Below, piece by piece: positions 1 to 5,487 of a DNA stretch of 6,597 bases. Position numbers and translations under genes: made by a program. Within the stretch, counting starts at the first letter, position 1, and every line of letters starts with the position of its first letter. Origin of the DNA: Luminiphilus sp. (GTDB taxonomy: Bacteria > Pseudomonadota > Gammaproteobacteria > Pseudomonadales > Halieaceae); contig JAKMEU010000093.1 in the NCBI GenBank assembly GCA_022425845.1, positions 1-6,597 of the forward strand, in the 5' to 3' direction. Under the pieces are notes generated by a model. It did not search any database. It worked only from the letters and a program-made list of their open reading frames with translations, and was not told the origin of the DNA.

Positions 1-200
1 GTATCGCTGTGGACACGACAGCTCTGCGTTCAGGTTGGAACGAGACGGTAGCTGAAACGCTGGCCGCAGCCACACTGAGCGTGCCGGCAGGGGAGGTCAA
101 TGTGTCCGGTGGCAGGAGTGGGATACACACGGATGATCTGGGCTTTCTTCTTGCCGAACTCCAGTTTATGCAGCGTGCCTACCCGGGGTTGCAATGGTGA
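1..200 (+). CDS. paaC: PaaC, phenylacetyl-CoA 1,2-epoxidase structural subunit (3' end only)
   Basis: Only the last 66 codons are present. The reading frame is open from base 3, enters from outside the window and stops at TGA 198-200. An internal GTG at position 9 should not be taken as the start. The tail carries the PaaC C-terminal pattern: a glycine-rich turn (SGGRSGIHTDDLG), then the helix LLAELQFMQRAYPG and a final tryptophan. In the family, PaaC is a ferritin-like helical protein that lacks the di-iron site itself and scaffolds the catalytic PaaA in the cytoplasmic PaaABC(E) oxygenase, which epoxidises the ring of phenylacetyl-CoA. The two genes that follow are paaD and paaE in the usual order, which supports the call. 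paaA and paaB are expected just upstream. The short fragment limits certainty, but the C-terminal motif plus position is hard to explain otherwise. Confidence 0.9.
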   Translation, partial: IAVDTTALRSGWNETVAETLAAATLSVPAGEVNVSGGRSGIHTDDLGFLLAELQFMQRAYPGLQW

Positions 201-212
201 GGTTGCGTCCAC

Positions 213-728
213 ATGTCTGACGCCCGGTTAATCCCCCTGCTGCCCGCGGAGGAGTGGGCACGGCGAGAGCGGCGCCGACTGTCGTCCTGCGGCGCCTTGT
301 GGACGTTACTGGATGACGTTATGGATCCCGAGATTCCGGTGATTTCCCTGTATGAACTGGGTGTGCTCCAGGACGTTGAGGAGCGGGGTGATACCGTGGT
401 TCTCACCTTGACGCCCACCTACATCGGCTGTCCCGCTCTGGGCGTCATGGAGGAAGATGCCCGCATTGCGCTTGCCGCTGCTGGCTACCACAAGGTGGTC
501 GTGGAGACACGCCTCGCTCCGGCCTGGACAACGGCCTGGCTCACTCCGGAGGCGCGGCGAAAGATGGTGGCATACGGCGTGGCAGCGCCAGAGCAGGGCC
601 CGGTGACGTGCCCCCAGTGCGGTAGTGCCTGCACGGAGGTGATCAGCGAGTTCGGCTCCACGGCCTGCAAAGCGCTTTTCCGATGCGAGACCTGTCTCGA
701 GCCCTTCGACGTGTTCAAGGCTATTTGA
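213..728 (+). CDS. paaD: PaaD, phenylacetyl-CoA epoxidase assembly protein (MIP18/DUF59 family with zinc ribbon)
   Basis: A 171-residue protein, full length for PaaD. Residues about 28-100 form the MIP18/DUF59 domain, with DPEIPVIS at 38-45 and TPTYIGCPA at 68-75, including the conserved Cys73. The C-terminus is a zinc-ribbon-like segment with Cys133, Cys136, Cys140, Cys152, Cys158 and Cys161 (CPQC ... CETC) and the PaaD signature FGSTACKALFRC. PaaD is needed for an active epoxidase. By analogy with other MIP18 proteins it is thought to help deliver or insert Fe-S or iron centres, perhaps into PaaE; that role is family knowledge, not visible here. The ATG at 213 lies 12 nt after the paaC stop. 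A Shine-Dalgarno-like TGAGG at 198-202 overlaps that stop codon, so the two genes are probably translated from one message. No key residue appears to be missing. Confidence 0.95.
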   Translation: MSDARLIPLLPAEEWARRERRRLSSCGALWTLLDDVMDPEIPVISLYELGVLQDVEERGDTVVLTLTPTYIGCPALGVMEEDARIALAAAGYHKVVVETRLAPAWTTAWLTPEARRKMVAYGVAAPEQGPVTCPQCGSACTEVISEFGSTACKALFRCETCLEPFDVFKAI

Positions 729-729
729 T

Positions 730-1833
730 ATGGCCAGCGCCGGATTTCATAGCCTTACGGTATCGGAGGTTGTGCCTGAGACGGAGCAGGCCGTGTGTAT
801 TACCTTCGATGTGCCCGAACCCCTGGCCCAGGTTTTCACCTTCCAGCCCGGTCAGTACCTGACGCTACGCACACCCATTGAGGGTGAATCGGTCAGCCGT
901 TCCTATTCGATCTGCGCCCCCCCGTCGGCCGGAAAGCTGCAAGTTGCCGTCAAGCGGGTAGAGCGGGGGCTGTTTTCCAACTACGCCAATGATCATTTGC
1001 AGCCCGGTATGACACTCGACGTCATGCCGCCCCAGGGGGCGTTTACGTTACCGGAGCGCAAAAAGTCATCCCTCAATTATCTCTTTATTGCAGCAGGCTC
1101 GGGTATTACACCGATCATGGCCATGCTAACCGCGGTTCTTGAGTCCGACCTCGAAAGCCGCGTTACCCTGTTGTATGGCAATCAGCGCACCTCCAGCATG
1201 ATGTTTCGCCAACAGCTGGCGTTCCTGAAAAACCGCTACCTGCACCGGCTGAACTGGATCAACATCCTCAGTCGCGAAAGTCAGGATGCGGCCGCTTTGA
1301 ATGGGCGTATTGATAATCGCAAGGGTGCGGAACTGAGCAAGCACCTACTTGATTTGCCAGGCTTTGATGGCTTCTTCCTCTGCGGGCCCGAGTCGATGAT
1401 CTCAGAGGTTTCGCGGGGTCTTCGCAGCACAGGGATAACCGACGACAGGATCAGCTATGAATTGTTTGGTAGCTCAGCGTCTGATGCAGCCGAGCGCGTC
1501 GCCAGACACCACGCTCGGTCGGAAGCGTTCGCAGGAAAGGTGTGTGACGTAATCCTGGTGAACGACGGTCGTGAAAGCCAGATCCAAATTGCCGCTGATG
1601 GCGAGAACCTTCTCGATGCGGGTCTCAACCTCGGTATGGATTTGCCCTACGCCTGCAAAGGGGGTGTCTGCTCAACGTGTAAGGCCCTGCTCGTTGAGGG
1701 CGAGGTTGAGATGGATATCCAGCGCGGCCTGACTCCGGCGGAAGTAGAGCGGGGGATGATACTCACTTGCCAGGCGCATCCCATCAGCGATCGAGTTCAC
1801 GTTGACTTCGATCAACGCTGGGCGGGAGACTAG
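730..1833 (+). CDS. paaE: PaaE, phenylacetyl-CoA epoxidase reductase (FAD / NADPH / 2Fe-2S)
   Basis: A 367-residue flavin iron-sulfur reductase that passes electrons from NAD(P)H to the PaaABC oxygenase. Domains in order: an FAD-binding barrel, residues about 5-110, with RSYS at 57-60 contacting the flavin; a ferredoxin-NADP reductase nucleotide domain, about 115-245, with GSGITP at 123-128, CGPE at 218-221 and the closing YELF at 243-246; and a C-terminal plant-type 2Fe-2S ferredoxin domain, about 270-360, with ligands Cys309, Cys314, Cys317 and Cys347. The order reductase-then-ferredoxin and the length fit PaaE rather than phenol hydroxylase reductases, where the ferredoxin is N-terminal. 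One base separates the ATG from the paaD stop, so translation is probably coupled; a weak CAAGG at 716-720 is the only ribosome-binding site. All cofactor ligands are intact. It is the last gene of the epoxidase block. Confidence 0.96.
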   Translation: MASAGFHSLTVSEVVPETEQAVCITFDVPEPLAQVFTFQPGQYLTLRTPIEGESVSRSYSICAPPSAGKLQVAVKRVERGLFSNYANDHLQPGMTLDVMPPQGAFTLPERKKSSLNYLFIAAGSGITPIMAMLTAVLESDLESRVTLLYGNQRTSSMMFRQQLAFLKNRYLHRLNWINILSRESQDAAALNGRIDNRKGAELSKHLLDLPGFDGFFLCGPESMISEVSRGLRSTGITDDRISYELFGSSASDAAERVARHHARSEAFAGKVCDVILVNDGRESQIQIAADGENLLDAGLNLGMDLPYACKGGVCSTCKALLVEGEVEMDIQRGLTPAEVERGMILTCQAHPISDRVHVDFDQRWAGD

Positions 1834-1834
1834 C

Positions 1835-1850
1835 GGGGCACGGCCGCCCC
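1835..1850. other. Short GC-rich hairpin just after paaE
   Basis: Starting 2 nt after the paaE stop, GGGGC (1835-1839) can pair with GCCCC (1846-1850) across a 6-nt loop. CTAG also occurs on both flanks (1830-1833 and 1850-1853). No T-run follows, so it is not a standard intrinsic terminator. It may be a weak pause, an RNA end-protecting or processing site, or chance in GC-rich DNA. The remaining gap to 1922 is purine-rich and shows no convincing promoter. Confidence 0.22.
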
Positions 1851-1922
1851 TAGAGACTACTGGCGCATTGACGCGGTGCAGATAGCGAAAGCGAGAAGAA
1901 CAAGAGGGAGCAGCAGCAGCGA

Positions 1923-2165
1923 ATGACAGATGGCAGCATTGAAGCGGTTCGTCGTAAAACCCGGTTACGCCTGACTTTCACGGGCGTCCATCTGCTCCTG
2001 TATTTCTCTTTTACACTCAACTGGACCGCATGGGGCACGGTTTTGGGAGACCGGCTGGGAGCAACGCAGGTCACCGGTTCGCTACTCATGTTCGTCCTTT
2101 TGGTCTGCATTTTTATCGTTCTCGAGACGATCTTTCTGGTCATCAGCCAGCGGAGCGAGCGATGA
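1923..2165 (+). CDS. Small two-helix inner-membrane protein, DUF485-like symporter partner
   Basis: An 80-residue protein with two hydrophobic segments, residues about 16-36 and 50-75, a basic N-terminal stretch (RRKTRLRL) and a charged C-terminal end (QRSER). Size, topology and position immediately before an ActP-type symporter match the DUF485 proteins, such as YjcH upstream of actP in E. coli. The FGFPLGFWF-like stretch of the other symporter-associated family (DUF4212) is absent. Its function is not established; it is presumed to assist or accompany the symporter in the membrane. The start is supported by AGAGGGAG at 1903-1910, though the spacing to the ATG (12 nt) is long and the spacer holds three CAG repeats. 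No in-frame alternative start lies nearby. Its stop overlaps the next start (ATGA), so the pair is translationally linked. The DUF485 assignment is by pattern and context and could be a divergent relative. Confidence 0.82.
   Translation: MTDGSIEAVRRKTRLRLTFTGVHLLLYFSFTLNWTAWGTVLGDRLGATQVTGSLLMFVLLVCIFIVLETIFLVISQRSER
2152..2155 (+). promoter_or_regulatory. Ribosome-binding site that fixes the symporter start
   Basis: GGAG at 2152-2155 lies 6 nt before ATG 2162, inside the last codons of the preceding small gene. The symporter frame is open further upstream to a possible start at 2030, but that would overlap the small gene heavily and add 44 residues with no family match. The site therefore favours 2162, whose first residues form a signal-like hydrophobic segment as in ActP. 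Confidence 0.6.
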
Positions 2166-3832
2166 AGCGGCATACCTTACTGCGCGGCGTGTTCGGAAGT
2201 CTCCTACTGCTGACGCCTGTACTGGTGTTTGCCGCCGGATCGCTTGATGGCACGGAGGGGCAGCAGGCTATCAATCCGACGGCCATCACCATGTTTCTGC
2301 TGTTTGTGGCCTTTACGCTGTACATCACCTGGTGGGCATCAAAGGCGACCACCACCAGTTCGACTTTCTACAATGCGGGAGGGCAAATTTCCGGCGCTCA
2401 GAATGGGCTCGCGATCGCGGGTGATTTTATGTCCGCCGCCTCTTTCCTGGGTATTACCGGACTGATGTATGTCGGGGGATTCGATGGCCTGATTCTGTCA
2501 CTGGGCGCTTTTGGTGCCTGGCCGGTGCTGATGTTCCTTTTTGCCAAACGGGTGCGCAATTTGGGCAGCTTCACATTTATTGATGTCATCTCCCAGCGGC
2601 TGGATCGTAATCCTATCCGCGTCGTCACAGCATTTAGCACCATACTCATTGTCATTATGTACCTGATCGCGCAAATGGTAGGTGCAGGCAAGCTCATCCA
2701 ATTGCTTTTTGGTCTGCCCTACGAGGTCGCACTGTTGCTGGTGAGTGGTTTGGTGCTCGCCTACGTGGCTTTTGGCGGCATGCTGGCAACGACCTGGGTG
2801 CAAATTATAAAAGCGGGCCTGCTGCTGACCGGGGTGACGTTAATCGCCATTCTGCTGCTGGCAGATTCGGGCTTTAGTATTTCCAACTTGCTGGGGAAGG
2901 CCACCGCGAACCACCCTAAAGGCGCTGCCATTCTCAGCTCCGGTGTGATTTTCGATGACCCCGTGCAAATTTTGACCATCCAGATCTCCATGTTGTTTGG
3001 CACCGTGGGTTTGCCCCACATACTGATGCGTCTGTTCACGGTGCCGGATATGCGCCAGGCCAAGCTGTCGGCCTATTACGCCTCCCTGTTCATTGGCTAT
3101 TTCTATATCGCGCTTCTCGTACTGGGCTTTGGGTCAATCGCCTATGTGGCCGGTGCGCCGGAGTTTTTTGATGCCGGTGGCAAGCTGATCGGCGGTAGCA
3201 ACATGGCAGCCATTCATGTCGCGACGGCGATGGGCGGTGACATTCTCACAGGCTTCATGTCGGCGGTTTGTTTTGCAACTATTCTGGCGGTGGTTGCAGG
3301 TTTGACCCTGTCAGGCGCGGCGGCAATATCCCACGATGTCTACGCCGAGGTGTTGAAAAAAGGCAAGCCGGATGCGGCAACCGAGCTGCGATTGACCCGA
3401 ATCAGTGTATTCGTGATTGGCCTCGCAGCCGTTCTTCTGGGGATTGCCTTTCAGGAGGAAAATATAGCCTTTATCGCAACGATACCCATGGTGGTATCCG
3501 CTTCAGTTACCTTTCCGATCCTGTTCCTGTCGCTGTTTTGGGGCGGCTTTACTACGCGGGGTGCGATTGTCGGTGCGGGGGTTGGCCTGGTGTCCTCCAT
3601 CATTCTCATTGTGCTGGGCCCGCAGGTTTGGGTGTCGGTTCTGGGTCACGAAGAAGCCTGGTTCCCTTACGACTACCCGGCACTGTTCACCATGCCGCTC
3701 TCTGTGATGGTTATGGTGTGGGTCTCCAAATCGGATCGGAGTGCGCGGGCTGTCGTTGATAGGGACAATTATGAAAAGCTGCTGGTTCGCTCGGAGTTCG
3801 GACAATCGGAGATGACGGCGGCTGAGGCATGA
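2162..3832 (+). CDS. ActP/PaaL-type sodium:solute (monocarboxylate) symporter, SSS family
   Basis: A 556-residue polytopic inner-membrane protein, close to the roughly 550 residues of E. coli ActP. It begins with a signal-like segment (residues 1-24, ending VFAAG), as ActP does, then shows about thirteen hydrophobic helices. Family landmarks include NGLAIAGDFMSAASFLGI at 81-98, YLIAQMVGAGKLIQLLFGL at 167-185, FGGMLATTWVQIIKAG at 204-219, and further on MFGTVGLPHILMR, FATILAVVAGLTLSGAAA and, near the end, FPYDYPALF. It should couple Na+ entry to uptake of a small carboxylate. Homology points to acetate, but the neighbouring paaCDE and the existence of SSS-family phenylacetate permeases (PaaL of pseudomonads) make phenylacetate or a related arylacetate a good candidate. 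The sequence cannot decide, so I give no symbol. The start overlaps the preceding DUF485-like stop. No terminator is visible after it. Confidence 0.93.
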   Translation: MKRHTLLRGVFGSLLLLTPVLVFAAGSLDGTEGQQAINPTAITMFLLFVAFTLYITWWASKATTTSSTFYNAGGQISGAQNGLAIAGDFMSAASFLGITGLMYVGGFDGLILSLGAFGAWPVLMFLFAKRVRNLGSFTFIDVISQRLDRNPIRVVTAFSTILIVIMYLIAQMVGAGKLIQLLFGLPYEVALLLVSGLVLAYVAFGGMLATTWVQIIKAGLLLTGVTLIAILLLADSGFSISNLLGKATANHPKGAAILSSGVIFDDPVQILTIQISMLFGTVGLPHILMRLFTVPDMRQAKLSAYYASLFIGYFYIALLVLGFGSIAYVAGAPEFFDAGGKLIGGSNMAAIHVATAMGGDILTGFMSAVCFATILAVVAGLTLSGAAAISHDVYAEVLKKGKPDAATELRLTRISVFVIGLAAVLLGIAFQEENIAFIATIPMVVSASVTFPILFLSLFWGGFTTRGAIVGAGVGLVSSIILIVLGPQVWVSVLGHEEAWFPYDYPALFTMPLSVMVMVWVSKSDRSARAVVDRDNYEKLLVRSEFGQSEMTAAEA

Positions 3833-3876
3833 TGTGTGTCGCCAAAGGTGTGAGCGCCGTGGAGGTCGGGGGGCAT

Positions 3877-3905
3877 TTGGTGAGGGTGCCTATGACCGCT
3901 ATACT
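3877..3905 (+). promoter_or_regulatory. Candidate sigma70-type promoter for the aldehyde/amine dehydrogenase unit
   Basis: TTGGTG at 3877-3882 and TATACT at 3900-3905 are separated by exactly 17 nt. The -10 box matches the consensus at five of six positions and the -35 at three. Initiation would fall near 3911-3913, giving an untranslated leader of about 140 nt before ATG 4052, and that leader contains the inverted repeat at 3966-4008. It is the best match in the 219-nt gap between the symporter and the aldehyde dehydrogenase, but it was found by eye and is unproven. Confidence 0.4.
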
Positions 3906-3965
3906 GCGGAAAAGATAACGTGTTACCCATTGAAGCCCTGACGGTAGCGGTTGAGTGGCAGGGAA

Positions 3966-4008
3966 GGCTTTTCAGGCTGTAGGTATAAGCATCTACAGTC
4001 TGCAAGCC
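3966..4008. promoter_or_regulatory. Long imperfect inverted repeat / leader hairpin upstream of the aldehyde dehydrogenase gene
   Basis: CAGGCTGTAGGT (3973-3984) and ATCTACAGTCTG (3991-4002) face each other across the 6-nt loop ATAAGC. In RNA all twelve positions pair, two as G-U. As DNA, ten of twelve are complementary and the core CTGTAG-N10-CTACAG is a perfect dyad. Outside this, GGCTT (3966-3970) pairs with AAGCC (4004-4008) across a small internal loop. No T-run follows directly, so a simple terminator is unlikely. It lies in the probable leader, 43 nt before the start codon. It could be a regulator operator (half-sites centred 16 bp apart) or an RNA element. The pairing is seen directly; the function is inferred. 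Confidence 0.5.
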
Positions 4009-4042
4009 CGGTGGGTTGGCCAGTATAAAAATAGAAAATTTT

Positions 4043-4047
4043 GGGGG
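4043..4047 (+). promoter_or_regulatory. Ribosome-binding site with two overlapping ATGs
   Basis: GGGGG at 4043-4047 follows an AT-rich stretch (4023-4042) and is followed by ATGTATG. The first ATG (4048) opens a frame that stops after three codons (TGA 4057-4059). The second (4052) is in frame with the aldehyde dehydrogenase and gives the family-like start MSDYSMLINGE, with 4 nt of spacing. An upstream in-frame TTG at 4016 has no ribosome-binding site and no family support. Confidence 0.5.
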
Positions 4048-4051
4048 ATGT

Positions 4052-5473
4052 ATGTCTGACTATTCAATGCTCATCAATGGTGAATCGGTATCGGCTGACC
4101 GCGTAATCGAGGTCGTTAACCCGGCCACTGAGGCCGTAATAGCAACCGTGCCTGAGGCCAGCGAATCCCAGTTGGACCAGGCCGTTGCCGCTGCCCGCGC
4201 CGCACTCCCAGCCTGGAGTGCGCGGTCGATGGATGAGCGGCGAGCGCTCATACTGAAGATGGCCGATCGAATTGAAGAGAATATGGGGGAGCTCGCGCAG
4301 TTGTTGAGTGAAGAGCAGGGCAAGCCGATGGAGGGTTTTGCCGGACTCGGGGCCCTGTTCGAGCTCGGGGGTGCGCTCGCATGGATCCGCTACACGGCCA
4401 GCCTCGACCTGCCGGTGGAGGTTATCCAGGACAATGATGAGGCGCGTATCGAGGTGCACCGGAAGCCGGTGGGTGTCGTCGGGTCGATAACCCCCTGGAA
4501 CTACCCGCTGCTCATTGCCTGTTGGCACATCATTCCGGGCCTCCTTGCCGGTTGCACCGTTGTCGCGAAGCCATCGGAGTACACGCCGCTCACCGTGTTG
4601 AAGGCCATGCATTTGGTGGCTGACATCCTGCCACCGGGGGTCATCAATATGGTGACAGGCAAAGGTGAACTGGGTGCGGCGATATCGTCACATCCCGATA
4701 TTGATAAAATCGTGTTTACCGGATCAACGCGAACCGGCAAGCGCATCATGGAGTCGGCAGCAGGTAACCTGAAACGCCTGACCCTGGAGTTGGGCGGCAA
4801 TGACGCGGCGATTGTTTTGCCCGATACCAACGTGGCTGAGGCGGCTGGCAAAATATTTGCCACTGCGATGATTAACAATGGCCAGACCTGCGCCGCGCTG
4901 AAGCGCCTGTATGTCCACGAAGATATTTATGACGAAATGTGTGACGCCCTCGCGGGTATTGCCGCCAGCGTCAAAACGGGTCCGGCAGCCGAGAGCCCTG
5001 ATTTCGGTCCGATCCAGAATAAGATGCAGTACGACCGGGTTTGCGAACTCGCAGAATCTGCCCGGGCTGATGGGGCGACTTTCCTGACGGGCGGTGAACC
5101 CATGCCGGGGCCCGGGTATTTTTTCCCGGTCACCATCGTGAAAGATATCCCGGAGCACAGCCGACTTGTGCAAGAGGAGCCCTTCGGGCCCATCCTGCCG
5201 GTCGTCAGTTTCTCTGATGTTGAAGATGCGCTGGCCCGGGCCAACGCTGTGTCGGTCGGACTGGGTGGGTCGGTGTGGTCCAGTGATGTCGAGGCCGCCC
5301 AGGCACTGGCAGCCCGTCTCGAATGCGGTACGGCGTGGGTCAATAATCACGCTATGATTCAGCCTGATGCGCCCTTTGGTGGTGTCAAGCAGTCGGGCGT
5401 GGGCGTGGAATTCGGCCGCTACGGCCTTGTGGAATACACCAATATACAAACCATGCAAATTGCCAAGGGCTAA
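4052..5473 (+). CDS. NAD-type aldehyde dehydrogenase, probably arylacetaldehyde dehydrogenase
   Basis: A 473-residue cytoplasmic enzyme of the ALDH superfamily, of usual length and without a signal peptide. It should oxidise an aldehyde to the carboxylate with NAD(P)+. The catalytic set is complete: Asn150 (TPWNYP), Lys173 (AKPSE), the nucleotide loop FTGSTRTGK at 222-230, general base Glu246 (LELGG), nucleophile Cys280 (GQTCAA) and Glu376 (EEPFGP). Glu176 after Lys173 suggests NAD rather than NADP, since it normally holds the adenosine ribose hydroxyls. LELGGNDAAIVL and LKRLYVHEDIYDEM resemble a broad group of uncharacterised AldA-like enzymes, so family alone does not name the substrate. 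The next gene, 14 nt away, is an amine dehydrogenase subunit, and paa genes lie upstream; phenylacetaldehyde or a hydroxylated analogue is therefore the likeliest substrate. Simpler aliphatic aldehydes cannot be excluded. The start is chosen at 4052 on ribosome-binding site and N-terminal similarity. Confidence 0.94.
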   Translation: MSDYSMLINGESVSADRVIEVVNPATEAVIATVPEASESQLDQAVAAARAALPAWSARSMDERRALILKMADRIEENMGELAQLLSEEQGKPMEGFAGLGALFELGGALAWIRYTASLDLPVEVIQDNDEARIEVHRKPVGVVGSITPWNYPLLIACWHIIPGLLAGCTVVAKPSEYTPLTVLKAMHLVADILPPGVINMVTGKGELGAAISSHPDIDKIVFTGSTRTGKRIMESAAGNLKRLTLELGGNDAAIVLPDTNVAEAAGKIFATAMINNGQTCAALKRLYVHEDIYDEMCDALAGIAASVKTGPAAESPDFGPIQNKMQYDRVCELAESARADGATFLTGGEPMPGPGYFFPVTIVKDIPEHSRLVQEEPFGPILPVVSFSDVEDALARANAVSVGLGGSVWSSDVEAAQALAARLECGTAWVNNHAMIQPDAPFGGVKQSGVGVEFGRYGLVEYTNIQTMQIAKG

Positions 5474-5487
5474 CGAGAGGGCGAGGG

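Noticed and set aside
1868..1873. TTGACG as a -35 box before the DUF485-like gene
   Set aside because: No acceptable -10 hexamer lies 15-19 nt downstream, and no GG-N10-GC sigma54 spacing fits there either. Read-through from paaE is simpler.
1911..1919. Triple CAG repeat before the DUF485-like gene
   Set aside because: Three units in the ribosome-binding-site spacer is too short to argue for phase variation by slippage.
2030..2161. An upstream extension of the symporter by 44 residues
   Set aside because: It overlaps the DUF485-like gene, lacks family similarity, and the GGAG at 2152-2155 with a signal-like N-terminus supports the start at 2162.
3268..3759. A 163-codon plus-strand frame inside the symporter gene
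   Set aside because: It is a frame-shifted shadow: the symporter helices and family motifs continue uninterrupted in the other frame.
3832..3918. A 28-codon open frame starting in a TGATG overlap with the symporter stop
   Set aside because: The overlap is of the translational-coupling kind, but the peptide is short and shows no recognisable motif, and the best promoter candidate of the gap lies inside it. Conservation in relatives would be needed to call it a gene.
4024..4030. TATAAAA as a -10 box close to the aldehyde dehydrogenase start
   Set aside because: The hexamers 16-18 nt upstream (around 4000-4007) are poor -35 boxes and there is no extended -10 TG. It could be a secondary start site, but the pair at 3877-3905 is better.
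4724..5458. A 244-codon open frame on the minus strand
   Set aside because: It lies entirely antisense to the aldehyde dehydrogenase, whose catalytic motifs are intact, and its translation resembles no family. Long antisense frames are common in GC-rich coding DNA.
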